Source: Dinoroseobacter sp039192165 (GTDB lineage: Bacteria; Pseudomonadota; Alphaproteobacteria; Rhodobacterales; Rhodobacteraceae). From it: a DNA stretch of 64,000 nucleotides. The first letter of the stretch is position 1; every line of letters starts with the position of its first letter. The notes beneath the pieces were generated by a model that was given only the letters and a program-made list of their open reading frames with translations, ran no database searches and was not told the origin of the DNA. The stretch lies in contig JBCCXD010000002.1 in NCBI GenBank assembly GCA_039192165.1, positions 62,001 to 126,000 on the forward strand. The letters run 5' to 3'. A program made the translations under genes and the position numbers. Shown piece by piece: positions 51,554 through 60,125 of the stretch.

Positions 51554-52561
51554 TCAGGGTTCGGGTTTTTCCAGCGCTGCAAGGATATCCGCCGCCGCCT
51601 GACTGGCCGACACTTTGCCCCCGGCCACTTGATCCCCCAACTCCGTCATGCGCGCCCGCATCTCGGTGTTTTCTGTCAAGCGCGCCAGAAGCCCTTGGCG
51701 CACCTCGGTTTCAAACCAGCCACGCGCCTGACGCGCCCGCCGCGCGTGCCAGTGCCCTTCGTCTTTGCGCCAGTCCGCAAGCTCAGTCATCTCGCTCCAG
51801 GCCGCATCAATCCCGTGGTCTTCGATCGCCGAGACCATCATGGCTTTCGGAAACCCCTCCGGGTCCTCGGGTCTTTTCCGCAAAAGCCGCAATGCTCCTG
51901 CGTAATCCGCGCATGTGCGTGTCGCGACCGGTTTCAGGTCTCCGTCAGCCTTGTTGACCAAGATCAGGTCCGCTGTCTCCATGATCCCCCGTTTGACCCC
52001 CTGCAACTCATCTCCGCCTGCGGGCGCCAGAAGCAGAACGAACAGATCCGACATCTCGGCGACCAGAGTCTCGGACTGACCCACGCCAACTGTTTCGATC
52101 AATACTACGTCGAACCCAGCAGCTTCGACCAGTGCGACGGCCTCGCGCGTGCGGCGCGACACGCCACCAAGCTGAGAAAGCGAGGGCGAGGGGCGGATAA
52201 ACGCGTTCGGATCTCGCGAAAGCCGCTCCATTCGAGTTTTATCTCCGAGAATTGAGCCGCCTGTACGCGTTGAACTAGGATCGACCGCCAACACAGCGAC
52301 TTTCAATCCTTGTGCAGTCAGGAACAAGCCGAAGGTTTCAATGAATGTCGACTTGCCCACGCCCGGCGTGCCCGAAAGACCGATCCGCAGAGCCTGGCGA
52401 CCGCTCCCGGACAAACGCTGCAGCAGTGCAGTTGCCATGTCGCGATCCTGCGGCTTTGTGCTTTCCACAAGCGTGATCGCACGGGCCAGCGCGCGGCGCT
52501 CTCCGCCCGAAATACGCGCTGCAAGCGTCTCGAGGTCAGGGGTGCGAGTGGGCGCGGTCAC
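51554..52561 (-). CDS. meaB: Methylmalonyl-CoA mutase-associated GTPase MeaB
   Basis: A 335-residue G3E-type GTPase that protects and reactivates methylmalonyl-CoA mutase. Walker A is GLSGTPGVGKSTFIE, and the mutase-associated motifs VLAVDPSSTRTGGSILGDKTRM and DVVLIETVGVGQSE, plus the NKADGD specificity loop, are present. The start is the GTG at 52561, as no ATG gives the family N-terminus. No mutase gene is adjacent; mce is at 17569. Confidence 0.95.
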   Translation of the reverse strand: MTAPTRTPDLETLAARISGGERRALARAITLVESTKPQDRDMATALLQRLSGSGRQALRIGLSGTPGVGKSTFIETFGLFLTAQGLKVAVLAVDPSSTRTGGSILGDKTRMERLSRDPNAFIRPSPSLSQLGGVSRRTREAVALVEAAGFDVVLIETVGVGQSETLVAEMSDLFVLLLAPAGGDELQGVKRGIMETADLILVNKADGDLKPVATRTCADYAGALRLLRKRPEDPEGFPKAMMVSAIEDHGIDAAWSEMTELADWRKDEGHWHARRARQARGWFETEVRQGLLARLTENTEMRARMTELGDQVAGGKVSASQAAADILAALEKPEP

Positions 52562-52713
52562 GGGGAATTCAGAACCTTCAATTCGGCGCTGCTATAGACT
52601 AGCAGGCCCGCACGCGCCATGTGTCAGGTAGGAAAGACGGGCGGCTTCTATCTGCATGGCAGCATAGGCCTTGTCCAGTCCATGCGCACCAAAACCAGAG
52701 GACCGATCGGCCC

Positions 52714-53445
52714 ATGACTGCGAGGAATGTCCTGAAGCTGGCAAGTATAGCGGTGTTTGTCGCCTGCCCGGTCTCCGCCATCGCTCAGGCCGAAAGCGCA
52801 GCATTTGACGTTACACTTCGCGGCATTACAGCAGCCAAAGTGCGTTTCGCGGCCAATGTCGAAAGCAATGAATATGCTGTGACAGGCATTTTGCGACCAA
52901 CGGGTCTTGTGGGCGCGGTCGTGGATGCCGGGTATGAGGCAACGTCCGTCGGGCGTTTCCAGTCTTCAGGTGGCTTCCGGCCATATTCATTTACCGAGCG
53001 CCGCACAGAAGATGGGGCGCTTTCGACCGCCGAGATGCGCTATCGCCGCGGGATTCCGCAGATTAAAACCTACAACCCTCCGCGAGATGTGGATCCGTTT
53101 GCGGTTGATCCATCCGGACAGGGGGGAACGGTAGATCCGATGACCGCGATCTGGGCCGCGTTGCGAGATCGACCGCGCGACCTGCTCTGTGACCTCGATG
53201 TGATCGTTTTCGATGGTAAGCGTCGAAGTGGTGTCCGGTTAACCAATCCCGCACTACAAAACGACGGAACGATCACCTGCGCGGGAGAATACCGGCGCAT
53301 TCAGGGGTGGTCACCGCAGCGCTTGGCCGAACGGTCCCGATTTCCCTTCACGATGACCTACGCAGAAAATGACAGTGGCGCCTGGGAAGTGGTTCGTGTG
53401 ACGACGGAAACCAAGTTCGGCCGGGCGGAGTTGCGGCGCAGGTAG
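52714..53445 (+). CDS. DUF3108 domain-containing exported protein
   Basis: A 243-residue protein with a signal peptide (LASIAVFVACPVSAIAQA) and the DUF3108 fold: FDVTLRGITAAKVRFAANVES, GYEATSVGRFQSSGGFRPYSF, MRYRRGIPQIKTYNP and the Cys pair in LLCDLDVIVFDGKRRSGVRL and ITCAGEYRRIQG. The family has a lipocalin-like fold and is uncharacterised. The ATG at 52714 follows AGAGGA at a longish distance. It lies 22 bp upstream of hrpB in the same direction. Confidence 0.88.
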   Translation: MTARNVLKLASIAVFVACPVSAIAQAESAAFDVTLRGITAAKVRFAANVESNEYAVTGILRPTGLVGAVVDAGYEATSVGRFQSSGGFRPYSFTERRTEDGALSTAEMRYRRGIPQIKTYNPPRDVDPFAVDPSGQGGTVDPMTAIWAALRDRPRDLLCDLDVIVFDGKRRSGVRLTNPALQNDGTITCAGEYRRIQGWSPQRLAERSRFPFTMTYAENDSGAWEVVRVTTETKFGRAELRRR

Positions 53446-53467
53446 CCGCCGGGCTCAGCCTTCGCGT

Positions 53468-55909
53468 ATGAATTTTATCGACGGATCCTTGCCGGTGGAT
53501 GAGGCGCTGCCCGCGCTTGTCTCAGCCGTGGGCCGCCACGGTGGCGCCGTTTTGCAGGCGCCGCCTGGCGCGGGAAAAACGACGCGTGTTCCGCTTGCGC
53601 TGCTCGAAGCGGGTGTGCCGGGCCGGATCCTGATGCTTGAGCCGCGGCGTCTGGCGGCGCGTGCGGCGGCAGAGCGGATGGCCCAGACAATCGGCGAAGA
53701 GGTCGGGCACACGATCGGGTATCGTATCCGGGGTGAGGTCAAAGTCAGCAAGGCTACCCGAATTGAGGTCGTGACCGAGGGTGTCCTGACCCGAATGCTG
53801 CAGTCCGATCCTGGTCTGTCGGGCGTCAGCGCGCTGATATTCGATGAGTTTCATGAGCGCTCGCTCAATGCGGATCTGGGCCTTGCCCTGTCGCTCGAGG
53901 TTCAGTCCGCGCTACGCGAAGACCTAAAGCTTGTTGTGATGTCCGCCACTCTGGACGCTGGACCAGTGGCCGCCCTGATGGGCGGTGTCCCGGTGGTCAC
54001 CTCCGAAGGGCGTGCATTTCCGGTGGAAACCAGACGCCTTCCGCAGCCGCTTGGGCCCAAGGTGCGGTTCGAGACCGCACTGGCCGATCTGATCGCGCAG
54101 GCCGTTGCCGAAGAAGCGGGCAGCGCGCTGGCTTTCTGTCCGGGCGAAGGCGAAATCAGGCGCGTGGCCGCATTTCTTAAGGGGCGTCTACCTGCTGACA
54201 TGGCGATACATCCCCTTTTTGGGGCGATGCCGCTTGCGGAGCAGCGCGCTGCGGTCGCTCCGGTTAAAACGGGCCGCAAACTTGTGCTCGCGACCTCTAT
54301 TGCCGAGACGTCATTGACCATCGAGGATGTGCGTATCGTGATCGATGGCGGTCGCGCGCGGCGGTCACGGTTCGACCCAGGCTCCGGTATGGCGCGGCTC
54401 GTGACCGAAACGGTCACGCGCGCGGAGGCTGATCAACGACGAGGCCGGGCAGGGCGGGTAGCGCCTGGCGTGTGTTACCGGCTCTGGACCCGCGGCGAAG
54501 AAGGCGCGCTTGCGGCCTTCCCTCCTGCGGAAATCGAGATCACGGATCTCAGCGGTCTGGCGCTGGAGCTTGCGCTTTGGGGCGCCGCCCCGGCAGATCT
54601 TTCATTTTTGACCGCGCCGCCGGAAGGATCCTGGGCCGAGGCGCGAAAGCTGGCGGAGATGCTCGGTGCGCTCGACCGTGCAGGCCGGATTACCGCGCAT
54701 GGCCGCGCAATGGCGGCCCGTCCTTTGCATCCGCGCCTCGCCCATATGCTTTTGACCGCAGGGCAACAAGCGTCCGATTTGGCGGCTTTGTTGTCGGAAC
54801 GCGATCTTGACCGGGAGGCTGGTGTTCTGCTTGAGCGCCGGCTGGACGTGCTACGCGGCGCGCGCCCTGCGCCGAACCGCATTGCGCGCGACCGCGTACG
54901 TGCGGAGGCCAGGCGCTTGGCGCATGGGGTTTCTGACGCCGCTCCCCTTACGCTGGGCGCGCAGGCAGCCTTGGCCTACCCGGACCGTATCGGTCTGCGT
55001 CGGGAGGGTGAAGCTCCCCGTTGGTTGCTGTCAGGGGGAAAGGGCGCTTCAATGGCCGCAGGTGCGGCGCTGGCCGGGTCCCGCCTTCTGGTGGCGACCG
55101 ATCTTGATGGCGATACCCGCGAGGCCGTGATCCGCCAGGCCGTCGACCTGCGCGAGAGCGACCTGCGCGGGCTTTATGGCGACCAGATCCGGTGGGAGAA
55201 CCGGTGCCACTGGTCCCGTCGGCACCGACGAGTTGAAGCGCGCAGGGAAGAGCGGTTTGCTGCGCTGGTTCTGGAGAGCCGTGTTTGGCGCGATGTCCCT
55301 GCCAGCACGCGCGCTGCAGCGGCCTTGCAGGGGGTGCGCGAGCTTGGTCTCTCTGTACTGGGTTTTTCGGAGGGAACACGGCGGTTGCTTGCGCGGGTTG
55401 CGCTTTGCAGCGCGGGTGGAATGACACTTCCGGATGTCAGCGAGGCCGGGTTGCTTGACACTGCCGAGATCTGGTTGCAGCCGCTTCTCGGCAATGTGCG
55501 GAATGCAGCGGACTTTAAAGCGATTGATCCTGGCGATGCGCTGAAAGCCTGGATCGGCTATGACAGACTGGCGGAGATCGACCGCCTCGCGCCACCGCGC
55601 TTCACGACACCTCTGGGTCGGTCCCTACCCATCGACTACACCGGGGAAGGCCCCGAGGCGGAAGCCCGGGTCCAGGAGTTTTTCGGCACCAAAGCACATC
55701 CTGTGGTAGGCCCTGCGCGCACTCCGGTAAAACTGACTTTGCTTTCGCCCGCACAGCGGCCGGTGGCGGTCACGTCGGATCTGCCGGGGTTCTGGTCAGG
55801 CGGCTATGCCGATCTGCGCAAGGACATGCGCGGGCGGTATCCCAAGCACCCCTGGCCTGAGGATCCAACGCAGGCCAATCCCACCCTGCGCGCCAAGCCC
55901 CGCAGCTGA
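53468..55909 (+). CDS. hrpB: ATP-dependent helicase HrpB
   Basis: An 813-residue DExH-box helicase. Walker A is PPGAGKTTRVPLALLE (about residue 35), the DExH motif is DEFHERSLNADLGLAL (about residue 125), motif III is VVMSATLDAGPV, and motif VI is DQRRGRAGRVAPGVCYRLW. The C-terminal HrpB-specific region (TPLGRSLPIDYTGEGPEAEARVQEFFG) is complete. The biological role of bacterial HrpB is poorly defined. It may be cotranscribed with the DUF3108 gene. Confidence 0.96.
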   Translation: MNFIDGSLPVDEALPALVSAVGRHGGAVLQAPPGAGKTTRVPLALLEAGVPGRILMLEPRRLAARAAAERMAQTIGEEVGHTIGYRIRGEVKVSKATRIEVVTEGVLTRMLQSDPGLSGVSALIFDEFHERSLNADLGLALSLEVQSALREDLKLVVMSATLDAGPVAALMGGVPVVTSEGRAFPVETRRLPQPLGPKVRFETALADLIAQAVAEEAGSALAFCPGEGEIRRVAAFLKGRLPADMAIHPLFGAMPLAEQRAAVAPVKTGRKLVLATSIAETSLTIEDVRIVIDGGRARRSRFDPGSGMARLVTETVTRAEADQRRGRAGRVAPGVCYRLWTRGEEGALAAFPPAEIEITDLSGLALELALWGAAPADLSFLTAPPEGSWAEARKLAEMLGALDRAGRITAHGRAMAARPLHPRLAHMLLTAGQQASDLAALLSERDLDREAGVLLERRLDVLRGARPAPNRIARDRVRAEARRLAHGVSDAAPLTLGAQAALAYPDRIGLRREGEAPRWLLSGGKGASMAAGAALAGSRLLVATDLDGDTREAVIRQAVDLRESDLRGLYGDQIRWENRCHWSRRHRRVEARREERFAALVLESRVWRDVPASTRAAAALQGVRELGLSVLGFSEGTRRLLARVALCSAGGMTLPDVSEAGLLDTAEIWLQPLLGNVRNAADFKAIDPGDALKAWIGYDRLAEIDRLAPPRFTTPLGRSLPIDYTGEGPEAEARVQEFFGTKAHPVVGPARTPVKLTLLSPAQRPVAVTSDLPGFWSGGYADLRKDMRGRYPKHPWPEDPTQANPTLRAKPRS

Positions 55910-55933
55910 TGCTGGCCCCGATGTCAGGTTCGA

Positions 55934-55956
55934 GAGTATTTTTGCAAAGAAGAAAA
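55934..55956 (-). repeat. Dispersed element, copy 4
   Basis: On the minus strand TTTTCTTCTTTG CAA AAATACTC, 25 bases after the hrpB stop. Confidence 0.65.
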
Positions 55957-55978
55957 GGCTAACTACTCCTTAACCAAA

Positions 55979-56085
55979 AGCCTGCCACGTTGACCGTGCG
56001 GTACAGGCTGGAGAGCCGATGACCGCCAAAGGAGAAAGAGCCCCCGAAGCCCCGGCACGTTTAGGTTTCGGTTTTTTCGGGGGCG
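55979..56085. other. Intergenic hairpins between hrpB and argF
   Basis: AGCCTG/CAGGCT (55979-56009), with CACG/CGTG inside, and GCCCCCGAA/TTCGGGGGC (56040-56084) form two hairpins. The second may terminate argF or hrpB, but T-runs are weak on both strands. A 53-codon reading frame from the ATG at 56019 overlaps the second hairpin and is probably not coding. Confidence 0.45.
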
Positions 56086-56093
56086 CCATAGTC

Positions 56094-56115
56094 TTTCTTC
56101 TTTGTCCAAATACTC
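56094..56115 (+). repeat. Dispersed element, copy 5
   Basis: TTTCTTCTTTG TCC AAATACTC, just after the GCCCCCGAA hairpin and 40 bases beyond the argF stop. Confidence 0.7.
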
Positions 56116-56154
56116 ACATTCCCGAGGTCACCACATGGGCTGAACCGGACGAGC

Positions 56155-57081
56155 TCAAACCCCCAAACACCAGCGCATGATCGCTTTCTGGGCGTGGAGC
56201 CTGTTCTCTGCTTCATCAAAGATGACCGAGTTCGGTCCGTCCATGACCTCTGATGTGACTTCTTCTCCGCGATGCGCCGGCAGGCAGTGCATGAAAAGCG
56301 CGTCGGGCTTGGCCTTGGCCATCAAAGCGCTGTTGACCTGATATGGGCGCAGCTGATTGTGGCGGCGTTCTCTCGTGGTTTGGCTGTCATGCATGGAGAC
56401 CCAGGTATCGGCCAGAACAACATCAGCGCCTGCGACGGCCGTCTCGGGGTTGCGCTCGATTTCTACCGACACGCCACTGGCCCGCGCGTTCGCGACAAAC
56501 TCCGCTTCGGGGTCGAGCGTCTCGGGTCCGGTGAAGACCATATCGAACCCGAATTGCCCCGCTGCGTGCAGAAAGGACGCGCAGACATTGTTGCCGTCTC
56601 CGCACCACACGACCTTTTTGCCTGAGACCGGGCCGCGATGTTCTTCGATTGTCAGGACATCCGCCATAATCTGGCATGGATGCGTTCGGTTGGTCAGGCC
56701 GTTGATGACGGGCACCGTGGCATGGTCGGCCATTTCCTGTAGCGTGGTTTCCTCGAACGTGCGGATCATGATCAGGTCGACATAGCGGCTGAGTACACGG
56801 GCCGTGTCGGCAATGGTCTCGCCGTGCCCCAACTGCATGTCATTGCCCGAAAGAACCATGGTCTGACCACCCATTTGACGCACGCCCACATCAAAGCTTA
56901 CGCGCGTGCGCGTGGATGGTTTTTCGAAGATCAGCGCCACCATACGTCCCGCCAGCGGTGTGACGTCATCAAGCGCCCCCTTCGGCCGGCCAGCGCGGGC
57001 GGTTTTCATGGCCGAGGCTTGCGAGAGCATGGTCCGCAGCTCGCCCGGGTCTGTTTTGTGAATATCCAGAAAATGCTGCAT
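56155..57081 (-). CDS. argF: Ornithine carbamoyltransferase
   Basis: A 308-residue enzyme that joins carbamoyl phosphate to ornithine to make citrulline. The carbamoyl-phosphate motif is EKPSTRTRVSF, the ornithine-side motifs are NRTHPCQIMADVLT and MHCLPAHRGEEV, and VLADTWVSMHDSQ is also visible. The start is the ATG at 57081, one base after the argD stop, with GAGGACG upstream. The operon order argD-argF matches arginine synthesis; carB at 7697 supplies the substrate. Confidence 0.97.
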   Translation of the reverse strand: MQHFLDIHKTDPGELRTMLSQASAMKTARAGRPKGALDDVTPLAGRMVALIFEKPSTRTRVSFDVGVRQMGGQTMVLSGNDMQLGHGETIADTARVLSRYVDLIMIRTFEETTLQEMADHATVPVINGLTNRTHPCQIMADVLTIEEHRGPVSGKKVVWCGDGNNVCASFLHAAGQFGFDMVFTGPETLDPEAEFVANARASGVSVEIERNPETAVAGADVVLADTWVSMHDSQTTRERRHNQLRPYQVNSALMAKAKPDALFMHCLPAHRGEEVTSEVMDGPNSVIFDEAENRLHAQKAIMRWCLGV

Positions 57082-57082
57082 G

Positions 57083-58273
57083 TCAGGCGTCCTCCGCCAC
57101 GTGCGTGCGCACCTGCTCGGCACATGCTGTGAGCCGGGCAAGGGCTTCGGTGACCTCAGCCTCGGTGATGTTCAATGGTGGGAGGAGGCGTATGACATTC
57201 TCCGCTGCGGGTACAGTTAGCACTTCTGCTTCGTACCCCGCTTTGACAACGTCCAGGTTGGCCGCCTTGCAGACAAGGCCCAGCATCAGGCCCGCACCGC
57301 GTACCGCTTCAAAAATATCCGGATAGGCAGCCACAAGTCCCTCAAGCCCCTGCCGAAACTGGCCTGCGCGCGCGGCTACGCTGTCCAGGAAGCCATCGGT
57401 GGTCACCGCCTCGAGCACAGCACAGCCAACAGCGCACGCCAGCGGATTGCCGCCATAGGTGGACCCATGGGTTCCAGCCGTCATGCCGGACGCTGCATGT
57501 TCTGTCGCGAGAACCGCACCGAGTGGAAATCCGCCACCAATGCCCTTTGCAACCATCATGATATCCGGCTCGACGCCGGCCCATTCATGGGCAAAGAGTT
57601 TGCCGGTGCGGCCAACACCGCATTGTACCTCGTCAAGGATCAGAAGAATGCCATGGTTGTCGCAGAGGTCGCGCATACCCTTAAGACAAACGTCCGGTAC
57701 AGGGCGGATACCGCCTTCGCCCTGAATGGGCTCCACAAGGACAGCCGCGGTGCGGTCATCGATCGCGCTCTGCAAGGCCTCATGGTTGCCGAAAGGCAAG
57801 TGGCGGAAGCCGGGAAGAAGGGGCCCGAAACCTCGGGTCATTTTCTCCGATCCCGCAGCTGAAATTCCAGCGCTTGAGCGTCCGTGAAAGCTGCCGGAGA
57901 ATGTCAGGATCTCAACCCGGTCCGGATCCCCGGCATCGAAGAAGTGCTTGCGCGCCATTTTGACTGCCAGTTCGCAACTCTCGGTGCCGGAGTTTGTAAA
58001 GAAAACCGTATCTGCGAAGGTCTCAGCAACCAACATATCGGCCAGCTTTTCCTGCGTGCCGATATGATACAAGTTAGACACGTGCCAGAGCGTTTCTGCC
58101 TGCTGGGTCAGAGCGTTCACCAGCTTTGGATGTGCATGCCCCAGAGCATTGACCGCTATCCCTGCGCCAAGGTCGAGGAAACGTCGACCATCTGCTTCGA
58201 TCAGCCAGGAGCCTTCGCCTTTGACGAACTTCAAAGGCGCGCGGGAATAGGTTGGCAGGATCGCAGGGATCAT
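57083..58273 (-). CDS. argD: Acetylornithine aminotransferase
   Basis: A 396-residue class III PLP transaminase that converts N-acetylglutamate semialdehyde to N-acetylornithine. It starts IPAILPTYSRAPLKFVKGEGSW, with FTNSGTESCELAVKMARK, the LILDEVQCGVGRTGKLFA motif and the PLP lysine in MMVAKGIGGGFPLGAV. Start chosen at 58273, after GAGAGGAC. It also serves as succinyl-diaminopimelate transaminase in some bacteria. Operon with argF. Confidence 0.96.
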   Translation of the reverse strand: MIPAILPTYSRAPLKFVKGEGSWLIEADGRRFLDLGAGIAVNALGHAHPKLVNALTQQAETLWHVSNLYHIGTQEKLADMLVAETFADTVFFTNSGTESCELAVKMARKHFFDAGDPDRVEILTFSGSFHGRSSAGISAAGSEKMTRGFGPLLPGFRHLPFGNHEALQSAIDDRTAAVLVEPIQGEGGIRPVPDVCLKGMRDLCDNHGILLILDEVQCGVGRTGKLFAHEWAGVEPDIMMVAKGIGGGFPLGAVLATEHAASGMTAGTHGSTYGGNPLACAVGCAVLEAVTTDGFLDSVAARAGQFRQGLEGLVAAYPDIFEAVRGAGLMLGLVCKAANLDVVKAGYEAEVLTVPAAENVIRLLPPLNITEAEVTEALARLTACAEQVRTHVAEDA

Positions 58274-58356
58274 CGGTCTGTCCTCTCGGGATGCAGGAAG
58301 GCCCATAGGTGCCAAGGGCATGGGCGCATGTCAAACAGCAGTCTTATGTCGTGAAA

Positions 58357-58377
58357 GTGCCGATAAGGCCTCGGCAC
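58357..58377 (-). terminator. Hairpin upstream of argD
   Basis: Minus strand: GTGCCGA-GGCCTTA-TCGGCAC followed by TTTC. A 7-bp stem lies about 85 bases before argD on the same strand. It may end the transcript of the Hint-domain gene, 200 bp further up, or attenuate argDF. Confidence 0.45.
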
Positions 58378-58575
58378 GGGGGCGTGGTCGCAGACTTACC
58401 TGCGTCGGAAGCGTCGTCGGAGAAAGGCACAGGCTGGCATGGCCACCTCGTTTCCGGATGTGAAAACTTGCGGGTGTCATAAGGAAACACTGGCCAAATC
58501 ACAAGATACTCACTTCTAAATTCTGATCCAGTTTAAGATGCACACGCAATGCGCCGCAACAACTGCCGCCAGTAT

Positions 58576-59604
58576 TCAAGCCAATGCGGATGCGAGAACG
58601 CGCGCCTCGTGACCGCGCAACGCGCTTCCGGCCATCCGTGGGCGCTGCGTTTCGTCGCTCAACATCGGGAACAGGCCGAGTAACTCGGCCCGGGTGTCTG
58701 GCGCAAGTGCGGCCAAGGCAATATCGCCGGGATAGAAGCTTTCGCTCAAGACGCCTTCCGCTTCCACCAATACATGTCTGTCGCACATAAAATGAATATA
58801 TTCGACCTGCTCAGCAGGTGCGCGACGCACTCCCGGCAGGTCCAGCAAATGTACTGCAGCAACCAGAACCTCCCGCGAGCCGAACAAAAGCTCAGATTGC
58901 CAGGTATGGATCGCGACCCGGTGCTGCGGCGACACGCGCAGCTTCCGGGAGTTGCCGAATACGCCTGGGGCAATCTCAACCGGAGCCAAGGGGCCGGTGC
59001 CGTCTACCTTCACCCGCCCGCACCATTCAATTTGCCGCGGCCCGTCAGGCGTCCAGACTAACTGCCCCTCGGTCAAGCTCTCAACGACGCACACCCCTGT
59101 TGGTGTTCGAATTCTTGTTCCTGCTGCAAAGCAGGGCACGAAAGTGGTGTAGTCGCTGTCGCCATCATTTGACCCGTCGACCTTGACGTAGAGCGTTCCA
59201 GGAACCAGCGCTTCGGTCAAGCCAACGCCCCAGACGTCATTGAAGTTTCCATTTTGCGAGAAAACGAAGATGCTGATTATCGGCCCGGTCGGATCGCCAT
59301 CGCTGTCAAGCGCCTGCAGATCGATGCGCGACTCGGACTCCACAGAAGTGCCGTTGGCCACAAGGCCCTGACCGTCGGTGATGGTATGCAACGTTGACTG
59401 GTCGTCATCAAAAACATCCGGATCTGACGGGGCGACATCGTCCAGAGTCACGGTTTGCGGCGGAAAGCCAGGCTGATACTCAAAAATTGTGCCGTCCGGT
59501 GTGTCGGAATTGTTTATGATCGGATCTCCCGCTGTCCCGTTTGGGGAACTTGGGTCGATGATCAGCGCTTCGTTATCAAGCGCGATAAGGGTTCTCGCAA
59601 CCAT
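58576..59604 (-). CDS. Hint domain-containing protein
   Basis: A 342-residue protein. Residues 1-155 are an acidic beta-rich domain (ALDNEALIIDPSSPNGTAGD, SIFVFSQNGNFNDVWGVGL) without recognised function. From about residue 156 a Hint (Hedgehog/intein) domain begins with the catalytic Cys in VPCFAAGTRIRTPTG, followed by LTEGQLVWTPDGPRQIEW, VSPQHRVAIHTW and the C-terminal HVLVEAEGVLSESFYPGD. Hint_2 proteins are widespread in Rhodobacteraceae, often fused to repeats or secreted effectors; here the N-terminal part is the candidate cargo. No signal peptide is visible, so any export would need type I secretion. Confidence 0.85.
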   Translation of the reverse strand: MVARTLIALDNEALIIDPSSPNGTAGDPIINNSDTPDGTIFEYQPGFPPQTVTLDDVAPSDPDVFDDDQSTLHTITDGQGLVANGTSVESESRIDLQALDSDGDPTGPIISIFVFSQNGNFNDVWGVGLTEALVPGTLYVKVDGSNDGDSDYTTFVPCFAAGTRIRTPTGVCVVESLTEGQLVWTPDGPRQIEWCGRVKVDGTGPLAPVEIAPGVFGNSRKLRVSPQHRVAIHTWQSELLFGSREVLVAAVHLLDLPGVRRAPAEQVEYIHFMCDRHVLVEAEGVLSESFYPGDIALAALAPDTRAELLGLFPMLSDETQRPRMAGSALRGHEARVLASALA

Positions 59605-60125
59605 GATACGCCTTGCTCAATACACTACACAGGTTGGACTTCGCCAAATTGGTGTGGGTCTCGACCTCAATGAGTGGTCCTACCATTCTTCAATATATCG
59701 ACGCTCTCTAGTTTAACGCCACAAGTTCTAGTGACACGTCGCTTTTTGTTTTGCAATCTGTCCAAATAGACAGGGCCATGGTGCCAAGACTTAGACTGGC
59801 CGCGGGAATTCCTGTGGGAGAATGTTCTTACGTCCGCTCAGAGAACATCGATGGCACGCACAATTCGCCAAAACCAAACTGGGTTGGGAACCCCAAAAAA
59901 AGATCCGCAACTGTAACCAAAGCGACCGGCGAACTTACGTCAAACTGCGGGAAGACCGAGCCGCGCACAATGCTGTTGCGATTGGGTACACGGTTTGATC
60001 TGGCGTCAATCAGGACGAAGCTCAACCGTTGGCTATAACCTTCCCAAGAAACCCTGCCGGGTTTTAGCGATTGAACCGACGACGTGAATTTGGAGCGCGA
60101 AACACGCTTCCGCTGAATAACAGCG
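59605..60125. other. Intergenic region between the Hint gene and the GST gene
   Basis: About 520 bp, with visibly lower GC than the flanking genes. Reading frames on both strands (59751-60038 plus, 59828-60136 minus) overlap each other and have no recognisable family. AAACCC-TGCC-GGGTTTT at 60049-60065 is a small terminator-like hairpin on the plus strand. Nothing else seen. Confidence 0.5.

Noticed and set aside
56019..56180. 53-codon plus-strand frame with a membrane-like stretch and GGAGAG upstream
   Set aside because: It runs through the GCCCCCGAA hairpin and a dispersed repeat element and into the argF end; nothing besides the start signal supports it.
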